Origin: Gemmatimonas sp. UBA2094
GTDB lineage: Bacteria > Gemmatimonadota > Gemmatimonadetes > Gemmatimonadales > Gemmatimonadaceae
Direction: 5' to 3'
Assembly: GCA_002331565.1 (NCBI GenBank)
Contig: DCZC01000112.1
Coordinates: 2,974-26,352, forward strand
DNA length: 23,379 nucleotides
Shown: one piece after another, positions 16,168-23,379 of the stretch
Layout of the letters: the number at the start of each line of letters is the position of its first letter
How positions within the stretch are numbered: position 1 is the stretch's first letter
Notes under the pieces: generated by a model
Seen by the model: only the letters and a program-made list of their open reading frames with translations
Databases searched by the model: none
Told to the model about the DNA's origin: nothing
Program-made: the position numbers and the translations under genes

Positions 16168-18561
16168 TCACTGGCAAGTCGTGCTGAAGTTGTCCGGCAA
16201 CGCCACCAGCGTCACGCCGCGCCGGGTGGCACCTACCAGCACCAGCTGTCCATTCGGACGAACCGTGACGCGCACCGGGCCGATGATCGGATCACGGATG
16301 GGGATCGAGGCGATCTTGCGGTAGCAATACGAGTCGAACACGTCGATGACGGGTTCATTGCTGGCCACAAAGGCGAGTCGGGTACGCAGCGGCGTCGAGT
16401 TCGCCCCCGTGTTGCGCGGATGAAAGTCCAGCCCGCCACCACTCGGCCGGCTCTGCAGGATGCCCTGTAGGCGCAGCGAATGGTCGAACAGGTAAGTCGA
16501 GTCACCCTTCACGGCGTTCAACTCGCCATCGAAGTTGATGCCGACGCCCTGGACGCGGGCAAAGCTGTTGGCGATGAAGTCTGTCACGTCCACCGGCCGG
16601 GACACGCCGCGATCGACTACCGGCAACGGCGGCGTGAGATCGAATCCGCGCGTCACGTCGTAGGTCATTGCCCGGCTGCCGAGCACCGGCCCGCCCTCGC
16701 CGAATACCGCCCGCCGGAAGTTGCCCGAGCTGCGTACGAAGGTGGTGTCGCGGAAGGCCAGCTGATCGAGACGCGCCACGATCGAATACACGTATTGGGT
16801 GCTGTCCGGGCGGGTTACGACCTGACGGGCGGGCAACAGCAGCGAGTCGGCGCCCACACCGCTTGCAGCGAAGCGTTCGATCTCGAGGGTATCGGCGCGA
16901 TTCTGCGACTGACCGATGGCCTGTTCGAAGAAGAAGTGCGACGACTGCTTGCTCAGGTTCTCCCAGCGGATCGTGCCCTGATTGGGGAACGGCGTGCTCT
17001 GACCGGGGGTGGGCGCGGTGGAGTAGACCGCCACCACATCACCGCACGGCGTCCCGGGATTGACGGCGGCCACGCAGTTGGTCGCGAGATACTGCGGGCG
17101 ATCGCTGAAGTCGTACGCCGTTCGCTGCGTGATGACCCGATCCGTCCCCGGCGCCTTGGTGCTCGTGATCGAGTACACGATGATGTTGGGGAGGGGGTAC
17201 CGGTACACCTCGCGACCGGTCGCGCCGGCATTGAGGTTCACGTAGCTGATGTTCGTCCCGCCCGAGTTGGCCACGAGGAGCGTGTCACCCATCACGCCGT
17301 CGCGGTTGCGCGGCCACGCGGCGATGCCCCACGGGCGCGAGCCCACGGCGATCGGTGCACCGAACGTCGAGTCGGCGAGGTTGAACACCTCGAGCCAGTT
17401 GCGCTCGGTGTTGGACAGGTAGAGGCGGTCGGTACGCGGAACGTGCAGCGCATCGGCGATCTGCCCGCCACCCGGGAGCGGGTTGGTGAACCCGGCCACG
17501 ACCTGCACCGTATCAGCACGCACGGCGCCGCTGCCATACCGGGCCACGTCACGGCGATTGTTCGCGTTGCGGGCGAAGCCCGCTACCGTGACCGGCGTGG
17601 GGAAGGCCGTCACCGGCACCCGCACGCGGAACGTGCGCACCAGCGTGGTGAAACCGCCAGTCGAGTCCACCGAGTCGGCCACCAGCAACTGGCCCGTAAG
17701 GGTACGTACCTCGTACCCGATGACGTCGATTCCGACCGGGTCGGTCGCCTCCACGAAAATCGTGTCGTTCACTTCGACGCGCGTCGCCACGCCCGTGCGC
17801 ACCACCGGGATGGTGGTGGAAGTGGCGGGAGGCTGTACTGCGTAGACCACCGACGTGCCGAGCACACGCTGGTTGAGCGAATCGGTGATGAACGGCGTCA
17901 CGCTGATGGTCGCGCCCTTCACCGAGTCGGGAATGGTGAGCGTGTCGAGGATCGCGAGTGAATCCCTGAGCGGCGCATTGAACGAAAGCGAGTCGCGGAA
18001 ATTGTACGCGCCGGCGATCTGGTAGCCGAGCACGCGGACTTTGTAGCGCGCCTTGCCCGAGATCGAGAGCACGAGCGCCTTGCCGCTCACTACGGGCGAC
18101 GCGGCCACGGGGCTCGTAATGATCGCGGCGGGCGGCTCCAGGCTGCCGACGGTCAGCGCGACGAGCGCCGTATCGGACTGATTGCCAGCCCCGTCGATGG
18201 CGACAGAGCGCGCATTGACGGTGGCTCCGATGACGGCGTTCGACGGCACCTTCACGTTGATGGCGAGCGTGAGTGACGTCACCGCACTCGTCATCACGGT
18301 ATCAAACGTGGCCGTGATGCCGCCCGACAGCAGCAGACGCACGCGCTTGAGGCCGATGTTGTCGTTCGCGCTGATCGTCACCGCCAGCAGCGAATCTGCC
18401 GTCGGCAGACCCTTCGCGATGGACACGCGGGGCTTCACGGTGTCCATGAAGGGCGGGTCGATCACCTCGTCGCCGCTGCACGCGCCGAAGATCACGGCGG
18501 CCACGACGACAGCCGGACCCACGCGGATGCGGGACGGAAGGGTGGAGAAGCGTGAGATCAT
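16168..18561 (-). CDS. Large lipoprotein of unknown function, Ig-like repeats plus probable beta-propeller
   Basis: The protein has 797 residues. It starts with a basic N-region, a hydrophobic stretch PAVVVAAVIFGA and Cys28, giving an IFGAC lipobox in which the -3 position is Phe, slightly unusual but plausible; it should be exported and lipid-anchored. Residues about 40-350 look like several beta-sandwich repeats, with recurring segments such as VSIAKGLPTADSLLAVTISAND, SDTALVALTV, IFVEATDPVGIDVIGYEV. From about 360 to the end the pattern changes to repeated DRLYLSNTERNWLEVFNL, DTLLVANSGGTNISYVNL and TRLAFVASNEPVIDVFDS type blades, suggesting a YVTN/NHL-like propeller. Catalytic motifs are not seen. 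The gene begins 21 bases after the pilQ stop, so it is probably co-transcribed with the pilus genes. A role in pilus assembly, secretin stabilisation or adhesion is inference from position only. Confidence 0.85.
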   Translation of the reverse strand: MISRFSTLPSRIRVGPAVVVAAVIFGACSGDEVIDPPFMDTVKPRVSIAKGLPTADSLLAVTISANDNIGLKRVRLLLSGGITATFDTVMTSAVTSLTLAINVKVPSNAVIGATVNARSVAIDGAGNQSDTALVALTVGSLEPPAAIITSPVAASPVVSGKALVLSISGKARYKVRVLGYQIAGAYNFRDSLSFNAPLRDSLAILDTLTIPDSVKGATISVTPFITDSLNQRVLGTSVVYAVQPPATSTTIPVVRTGVATRVEVNDTIFVEATDPVGIDVIGYEVRTLTGQLLVADSVDSTGGFTTLVRTFRVRVPVTAFPTPVTVAGFARNANNRRDVARYGSGAVRADTVQVVAGFTNPLPGGGQIADALHVPRTDRLYLSNTERNWLEVFNLADSTFGAPIAVGSRPWGIAAWPRNRDGVMGDTLLVANSGGTNISYVNLNAGATGREVYRYPLPNIIVYSITSTKAPGTDRVITQRTAYDFSDRPQYLATNCVAAVNPGTPCGDVVAVYSTAPTPGQSTPFPNQGTIRWENLSKQSSHFFFEQAIGQSQNRADTLEIERFAASGVGADSLLLPARQVVTRPDSTQYVYSIVARLDQLAFRDTTFVRSSGNFRRAVFGEGGPVLGSRAMTYDVTRGFDLTPPLPVVDRGVSRPVDVTDFIANSFARVQGVGINFDGELNAVKGDSTYLFDHSLRLQGILQSRPSGGGLDFHPRNTGANSTPLRTRLAFVASNEPVIDVFDSYCYRKIASIPIRDPIIGPVRVTVRPNGQLVLVGATRRGVTLVALPDNFSTTCQ

Positions 18562-18582
18562 GGGAGATTTCTCGTCGTCGCG

Positions 18583-20688
18583 TCAGCGGCCCGGCGGCGG
18601 CGTCACGCCTTCGTCCAGAATGTGCGGCGTGACCAGGATGAGCAGGTCGCGCTTGGTCTCGCTCTTGGAGTTCTGCGAGAAGATGCGACCCACGAAGGGG
18701 AGATTCATGAGCAAGGGAATCCCGCTGCGGAAGCGCGTGGTTTCGGTCACTGTCAGGCCGCCAATCACCGCAGCCTCACCGTCAGCCACCAGTACCTGCG
18801 ATACGGCGCGCTGGCGGTTGAAGATCACGCCCACATCGGTCTGCGCCACTTCGGCGCTCGAGTTCTCCGCCTTGATGTCCATCAGCACCATCTTGTTGTT
18901 GGTGATCTGGGGCGTTACCGACAGCTTGATGCCGGCTTCTTCCTTCGTTACCGTTGCCCGCGGATAGAAGGCCGCTGCATTCGGCGCCTGGCCCCCCGCG
19001 CCGGCACCGCTGCCGCCGCCCTGGGCCCCCTGACCGCCCGCATCGATGACGCGGATGGGGATTTCCTGACCGACAAAGATTTCGGCGCTGCGGTTGTTGA
19101 GGATCGTGATGCTCGGCTCCGACTGCACGTCGGCGAGTGACGACGTCTGCAGGGCGTTGAGGAACGCCGTCAGCTGATAGCGGCCAAGCGCCGTGCTGTA
19201 GATCAAGTTGAGTGCGTTCGGCTTGATCGCGTTGTTCGCGTTGGCAATGCCGGCCACCGCGTTGCCGCCAAGGGCGATGCGCGCCGGGCCTTGATACGGG
19301 GTGCCACCACCACGCGCGTCCGGTACGCCGTCACCATCGGTATCGATGTTCGTGAGCGTGTTCGGATCGGTACGCGGCGCGAGCTGCTGGAAGAACTGCT
19401 TCGTGCCCGTACCGAGATCGTAGGCGAGACCGATGTCCTGAATCCCGGTGCGGTTTACGAAGATGATTTTCGCCTTGATGGCCACCTGCGGCGTACGCAC
19501 GTCGAGCTGCTGGATACGGGCGACGATTTCCGGCAGACGCGACGGCACTTCGGTAATGATCAGCTTGTTGGTGGCGCTGTCCGAGGCGACCGAACCGCGC
19601 ACGACGCACCCCTGACCGCCCATCGGTTGCTGGTTGCTCTGGGAGCCGCCGCCGGCCTGATTCATCGGCATACCGAGTTCGCGACCGGTCTGCATGGTGG
19701 TAAGACCGGTGCAGTCACGGGCGAGGAGCGCCTGCACCGTATTCCGGAGCACGGCGGCCTTCGCGTAATTGATGTCAACGATCTGCGTGACGAGCGGTTC
19801 GAGCGCCTGATTGGAGGCGAGATTGCGGTAGCTGTCCACCGAGATGATGCCACTCGCATCTTCCGTGGCGGCGAGCCCCTGCGACTGCAGGATGGCCTGG
19901 AGCGCCACGTCCCACGGCTTTTCGGTGATATCGGCGGTCACCGTACCTTCTACGTCCTTTCCCACCACGATGGTGCGTCCGGAGAAGGTGGCGAAGGCCG
20001 CGATCACGTCGCGGATGTTCGTCCCGTCGTACGAGACGGTGATGCGCGGCTTCTGCTGCTGGCGGCGCGTGGCGTTGATGGCCGACGGCGAAGCCGGCGT
20101 ACGCGGCGTGAGCCTCTCGTCCGACGCGTCGTTCCTGGCAGGCTCCGGCTTGACCGGCGCACTGGATGGAACTGCACCAGGCGACTCGAACCGCCTGGTC
20201 GCGGCCTCGGCAATGTCTGCCCCGGGCCTTCCGGTGGTCCAGCGGCCGAACGTGCGGGCCTCCGCCTCGATGCTGATGCGGACGCTGTTGCCGCTGCGCT
20301 CCACGGTGTACTTGTGGGCGGCATCGAGGTCGATGACGAGACGGGCTGTGTCTGCGCAGAACTGCGAGAGGCGCACGTTGCGCACGGCGCCGCGTGCCCG
20401 ACCGTCGTAACTGGGGCGGATGGACAGACTGGCCCCGCCCAGATCCACCACGAGGCGTGACGGGTTGTCGAGCGTGAAGTGGTTGAGCGCCACGGCGGCA
20501 TCCACATCGAGCACGATGGCGGTGCCGTTGGGCGCTGGCGCCACGTCGAGTGCACGGACACGGCCACGGATCTCGACAACGTCAGAGACGGAGGCCGTAG
20601 CGGCCGAGGGGGCGGTGCATGCCGCAGATGCGGGCGTGTCGCCCGCGAGAATCACGGCCATTACCACAAGCGTCGTTGGTCCCATCAT
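18583..20688 (-). CDS. pilQ: Type IV pilus secretin PilQ
   Basis: PilQ forms the outer-membrane ring through which the pilus passes. The 701-residue precursor has a signal peptide (1-22, ending PASA), one AMIN-type domain (about 36-142) that normally binds peptidoglycan, and a Pro/Ser/Thr-rich linker. It then has a short secretin/TonB N-terminal domain (about 226-285), one secretin N domain (about 298-398) with a Gly/Gln/Asn-rich insert at 343-360, and the secretin barrel domain (about 488-690). Core motifs are VADGEAAVIGGL (634-645) and GIPLLMNLPFVGRIF (656-670). An insert at 447-460 has DTDGDGVPD, a DxDxDGxxD calcium-loop pattern. Cys326 and Cys361 flank the Gly-rich insert and could form a disulphide. 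The start ATGATG overlaps the pilP stop. Confidence 0.96.
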   Translation of the reverse strand: MMGPTTLVVMAVILAGDTPASAACTAPSAATASVSDVVEIRGRVRALDVAPAPNGTAIVLDVDAAVALNHFTLDNPSRLVVDLGGASLSIRPSYDGRARGAVRNVRLSQFCADTARLVIDLDAAHKYTVERSGNSVRISIEAEARTFGRWTTGRPGADIAEAATRRFESPGAVPSSAPVKPEPARNDASDERLTPRTPASPSAINATRRQQQKPRITVSYDGTNIRDVIAAFATFSGRTIVVGKDVEGTVTADITEKPWDVALQAILQSQGLAATEDASGIISVDSYRNLASNQALEPLVTQIVDINYAKAAVLRNTVQALLARDCTGLTTMQTGRELGMPMNQAGGGSQSNQQPMGGQGCVVRGSVASDSATNKLIITEVPSRLPEIVARIQQLDVRTPQVAIKAKIIFVNRTGIQDIGLAYDLGTGTKQFFQQLAPRTDPNTLTNIDTDGDGVPDARGGGTPYQGPARIALGGNAVAGIANANNAIKPNALNLIYSTALGRYQLTAFLNALQTSSLADVQSEPSITILNNRSAEIFVGQEIPIRVIDAGGQGAQGGGSGAGAGGQAPNAAAFYPRATVTKEEAGIKLSVTPQITNNKMVLMDIKAENSSAEVAQTDVGVIFNRQRAVSQVLVADGEAAVIGGLTVTETTRFRSGIPLLMNLPFVGRIFSQNSKSETKRDLLILVTPHILDEGVTPPPGR

Positions 20689-21191
20689 GGATTTCTCACT
20701 TTCATCGTATCGCTGCGCAGCGGAAGCGTCTCCTGCCGATTGAATCCGAATTCCTCGATCGTGAACTGCACCGCCTTCTGGCGGATGCCGCTGACGCGCA
20801 GGCGGCCGAGCTGCTGCCCGACGCGCACGCGGTACTGCGTTTTGGAGTACGCATCGCGGAGGATCGCCACCGAGTTGTTGCCGTCCGGATCGAACGCCAC
20901 CGCCGTGAGCCGGAGATCACTCAACAGAGGCCGCACATCGGCGCTCGACATCAGAGACTTGTACGGATCGCGCCGCCCGTCGCCGCTGTAGGCAAAGAAC
21001 TCGCGATGGATCGTGATTTTGGTCGGTGTGGCGACCTTTTTCGGGCCGGTTTTGGCACCCGGCGCCGGCGCACGCCCGGCGCCGACGGACTCGCGGCGTA
21101 CCGTTGCAGTTGCGGACTGCGCAGCGGCCGACCCCGTCGCGCCGACCGATGCGGACAGCGCAAGCGCGGACATCATGAGCGCGCGCATCAT
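20685..21191 (-). CDS. pilP: Type IV pilus assembly protein PilP (non-lipidated form)
   Basis: PilP links the inner-membrane PilNO complex to the PilQ secretin across the periplasm. The 168-residue protein has a signal peptide (about 1-25, cleavage near SAAAQ), a basic/Pro linker, the family motif FAYSGDGRRDPYKSL (66-80), and a C-terminal beta-sandwich domain (about 82-165) with VAILRDAYSKTQYRVRVGQQLG. The protein contains no cysteine at all, so it cannot be the inner-membrane lipoprotein known from Neisseria and Pseudomonas. Its start overlaps the pilO stop, and its stop overlaps the pilQ start, both through ATGATG sequences, consistent with tight coupling. Length and position fit PilP well. 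Confidence 0.9.
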   Translation of the reverse strand: MMRALMMSALALSASVGATGSAAAQSATATVRRESVGAGRAPAPGAKTGPKKVATPTKITIHREFFAYSGDGRRDPYKSLMSSADVRPLLSDLRLTAVAFDPDGNNSVAILRDAYSKTQYRVRVGQQLGRLRVSGIRQKAVQFTIEEFGFNRQETLPLRSDTMKVRNP

Positions 21192-21805
21192 GACGTCCGC
21201 TCCTGCGAGCGAGGGGCGGGCGCCGTTTTCTCGATGTAGGTCTGCAGGGTGATGGTGGCGGCGAGGGCGTCCTTTTCCGACGTGCGCACCTGCCCGCGCG
21301 GCGCGTTGGAGGAGCCGGCGACGATGGAGAAGTTCACCGGCGCCACGATGCGCGGCAGCGATCCCACGTTGGCGAGGAATTCGCCGAACTGGTGATAGCC
21401 GCCGATGATGGTGACGGTGTAGCGATAGGTATCGAAGCGCTCGCCGGCAATGACCGGAGCGGGCACCACGCCGCCGACATCGAGTCCGGCGCGACGCGCG
21501 GCGGTGCTCACTTCCTCGAGCAGGGCGGGTACTTCGTTGCCGGTGGGCACGAGGCGTCGCATGACGGTGAGGCCCGAGCGGGTCTGCGCGGCCTGCGAGC
21601 GCAGCGCTTCGACGCTGCCGCTCGCGAACTCGTGCGCGGCCTTCTGGTTCGCCCCCTCGAGTTCGGTCACGTGGGTCTCGTCGAGCAGGAGCTGCTCGTT
21701 CTTCGACGTGTACGGGTACATCCAGTAGAACGCGGCAAGCGCGATGGCCGTGACGCCGAACAGCAGCTTGACCTGGTCTCGCTGGGTAGTGGGAAGACTG
21801 GCCAT
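21188..21805 (-). CDS. pilO: Type IV pilus assembly protein PilO
   Basis: PilO pairs with PilN in the inner-membrane alignment complex. From the ATG at 21805 it has 205 residues: a short cytoplasmic N-terminus (MASLPTTQRDQ), one transmembrane helix (about 13-31), a coiled-coil segment (about 35-85), then a ferredoxin-like periplasmic domain with YTVTIIGGYHQFGEFLANVGSLPRIV, which is the characteristic PilO block. The start lies seven bases after the pilN stop. The open frame continues upstream to 21880, but that part overlaps pilN in another frame and is not expected to be translated. Confidence 0.92.
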   Translation of the reverse strand: MASLPTTQRDQVKLLFGVTAIALAAFYWMYPYTSKNEQLLLDETHVTELEGANQKAAHEFASGSVEALRSQAAQTRSGLTVMRRLVPTGNEVPALLEEVSTAARRAGLDVGGVVPAPVIAGERFDTYRYTVTIIGGYHQFGEFLANVGSLPRIVAPVNFSIVAGSSNAPRGQVRTSEKDALAATITLQTYIEKTAPAPRSQERTS

Positions 21806-21812
21806 GGCGAAC

Positions 21813-22577
21813 TCAGCGAACGGGGACGACGAGCGGCGTCGTGCGCACGACGCCCGGGGGGGGAACTTCGAACTCCGCACTCAGCTCGAACTGTGTTATG
21901 TCCTTTCCCTCCACGATCACGATCTCGGACTTCACGAGGGTGACCTTCTGGACGAACGTCGAGCTTTCGAGCTGGCGCATGAACATCGTGAGCGCCTGGA
22001 TGTCGACAGTCTGGCCGACGATGCGGAAACCGATAGGCGGATGCGCGTTGACCGTGTCGGCCATCGCGTCTTCGCGCGCTTGCTTCCGGGCCGTCGCGCC
22101 AGCGCCAACCGCGCCGGCTTCGGCAACGGCCGTATCGACGCCCGGCGGCAGCGGTGCCTTGGACGTTTGCTCCATGACGGTCAGCCACGTGTACGCCGGG
22201 AGCGCACGGCTCACTTCATCGAGGATGTGCGCCCAGCTGTAACGGTGGTCGTCGATGGAGCGGATGATCTGCAACTGACGGATCACCGAATCGCGTTCGG
22301 CGGTGAGCTTGCGCCGTGCAGAGAGCATGTTGGCGTAGCGCGTCGAATCGCGCACGGCGCGTTCGATGCGCCCCTCGAGCTCGCTGGCGCGTGCGTTCTG
22401 GGCGGTGAAGAGCAGGCCGACGACCGCGACCGACAGGATCACCGACGTCGCAGCGCCGATGAGCCATGGATCGCGGATGTTGGCGCCGAGCGACGAGATG
22501 GTCTCCCCGAGGGAGAGAACACCACCGGTGCGCTTCCCCGTCTTTCCGCCGGGGATAAGGTTGATTACGAGCATCAT
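21813..22577 (-). CDS. pilN: Type IV pilus assembly protein PilN
   Basis: The 254-residue protein starts MMLVINLIPG; the INLIP segment (5-9) matches the short cytoplasmic motif by which PilN binds the groove of PilM. A single transmembrane helix follows (about 39-58), then a charged coiled coil (about 62-105) and a ferredoxin-like periplasmic domain. An Ala/Gly-rich insert around residues 150-172 lengthens it relative to most PilN proteins (about 180-200 residues). The family region FRIVGQTVDIQALTMFMRQLESS is clear. ATGATG begins the gene, 19 bases after the pilM stop. No Shine-Dalgarno site is obvious. Confidence 0.92.
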   Translation of the reverse strand: MMLVINLIPGGKTGKRTGGVLSLGETISSLGANIRDPWLIGAATSVILSVAVVGLLFTAQNARASELEGRIERAVRDSTRYANMLSARRKLTAERDSVIRQLQIIRSIDDHRYSWAHILDEVSRALPAYTWLTVMEQTSKAPLPPGVDTAVAEAGAVGAGATARKQAREDAMADTVNAHPPIGFRIVGQTVDIQALTMFMRQLESSTFVQKVTLVKSEIVIVEGKDITQFELSAEFEVPPPGVVRTTPLVVPVR

Positions 22578-22596
22578 GAGACGATGGTCCGGGCGC

Positions 22597-23379
22597 TCAG
22601 GCGGCGGCGCGCAACGCGAGTCCCACCGGCAGCATCAGCAGCGGGGCGACTTCATCGGTAGCCAAGAACTCGAGCGCACCGTCGCGCACGGCGATCCTCG
22701 CGAGTGCGTTTGCGGGCTGCACGGGAATGCGCAGACGGCCGGAGAGCCACGGCATCAGCCCCGGCACGCGCGACCCGCCACCACAGGCATACACGGCGCG
22801 GAGCGCGCCGAAGTTGCGCTGCGACGACGCAAGGAACGTGACTGCGCGTTCCATCCCGATCGCGATTTCCTCGCCGCGCAGCGCCACGACACCTTCAATC
22901 ATCGGATGGAGGTCGTAGCCGCGCAGGAAGTCTTCGGCTTCTTCGGCGCCGAGGCCGTGCTCGCGCTGCAAATCCTCGCGCATCCGGCGAGTGCCAACGG
23001 CGAGATCGCGCGTAAGGATAGGCACGCCGTCATGGAGGATGTTGAGATTCGTGGCTTCGTTTCCGATGTTGAGCAGCGCGATATTACCGTACTTCGCGTC
23101 GGGGTAGTTGGCCTCGAACCCGTTGTGCAGGGCGAAGGCTTCCACGTCGATGATCGTCGGCGAGGTGCCGGCTTCGATCAAGAGTGCCTGCTTCGCCTCC
23201 ACCAGTTCCTGCTTGGCGGCCACGAGCAGCACATTCATGTCGAGCCCGTCCCCATCGGGATCGAGGACCTGGAAATCGAGCTCGACGGAGTCGATGTCGA
23301 AGGGCACGTGCTGCTCGGCTTCCCAGCACATGCGCTCACGGGCCTGCTGTTCCTTGACGCGCTCCATCTGAATCTTTTT
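22597..23379 (-). CDS. pilM: Type IV pilus assembly protein PilM (5' part outside the window)
   Basis: PilM is the actin-like cytoplasmic ATPase of the alignment complex, which binds the N-terminus of PilN. About 260 C-terminal residues are visible. The first visible residues, KKIQMERVKEQ, continue in frame beyond the window edge, so the internal Met is not the start and about 90-100 residues are missing, including the first phosphate motif. Visible blocks are WEAEQHVPFDIDSVELDFQV, typical of PilM, the second phosphate-type motif ALLNIGNEATNLNI, and the adenosine-type motif YACGGGSRVPGL. It is the first visible gene of the pilMNOPQ operon. Confidence 0.94.
   Translation of the reverse strand, partial: KKIQMERVKEQQARERMCWEAEQHVPFDIDSVELDFQVLDPDGDGLDMNVLLVAAKQELVEAKQALLIEAGTSPTIIDVEAFALHNGFEANYPDAKYGNIALLNIGNEATNLNILHDGVPILTRDLAVGTRRMREDLQREHGLGAEEAEDFLRGYDLHPMIEGVVALRGEEIAIGMERAVTFLASSQRNFGALRAVYACGGGSRVPGLMPWLSGRLRIPVQPANALARIAVRDGALEFLATDEVAPLLMLPVGLALRAAA

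Noticed and set aside
1..23379. tRNA, rRNA, CRISPR array, riboswitch
   Set aside because: No tandem spaced repeats, no cloverleaf-like sequence with the T-loop GTTCRA motif in a spacer, and no glycine riboswitch core before gcvT were seen. A covariance-model scan would be needed to exclude weaker RNA elements.

Overview
This is a GC-rich window (roughly two thirds G+C) from a Gram-negative bacterium: it carries a type IV pilus secretin and its alignment complex. The gene set (pilMNOPQ next to shikimate genes, smg-topA, folate-dependent trmFO, hslVU, and a large lipoprotein rich in Ig-like and beta-propeller-like sequence) reminds me of Gemmatimonadota, near Gemmatimonas. That placement is inference from gene content; no rRNA or other marker is present.

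All but one of the genes lie on the minus strand, so transcription runs from high to low coordinates. Region A (23379 to 16168) is the type IV pilus block pilM (cut by the window edge), pilN, pilO, pilP, pilQ, followed 21 bases later by a 797-residue lipoprotein of unknown function. Region B (16100 to 11328) is aroC, aroK, smg and topA, closed by a strong intrinsic terminator. This order looks like the proteobacterial pilMNOPQ-aroK linkage joined to the smg/topA neighbourhood, with chorismate synthase where aroB often sits. Region C (11275 to 8940) is trmFO overlapping a XerC/D-type recombinase.

Region D (7925 to 8917) holds the only plus-strand gene, a PLP-dependent threonine/serine dehydratase-like enzyme. 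It converges on xerC and diverges from hslV. Region E (7789 to 5847) is the protease pair hslV-hslU with overlapping stop and start. Region F (5603 to 1275) is argF, the peroxiredoxin bcp, gcvT and a sigma-54-dependent activator whose receiver domain has lost its phosphorylatable Asp. A 243-base leader before argF contains a terminator-like hairpin and a TGAAT/ATTCA palindrome. A 48-base near-perfect inverted repeat separates bcp from gcvT. Region G (1112 to 1) is a protein of unknown function and the first 14 codons of a further gene with an excellent ribosome binding site.

I see no rRNA, tRNA, CRISPR array, prophage or intact insertion sequence. Most of the window is ordinary chromosomal housekeeping. 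The less ordinary items are the pilus-linked lipoprotein, a PilP without a lipidation Cys, a calcium-loop-like insert in PilQ, a histone-like N-terminal tail on TopA, the pseudo-receiver regulator, the argF leader and the long inverted repeat. None of these amounts to a clearly new multi-gene system. The best candidate for undescribed biology is the lipoprotein placed directly after pilQ.
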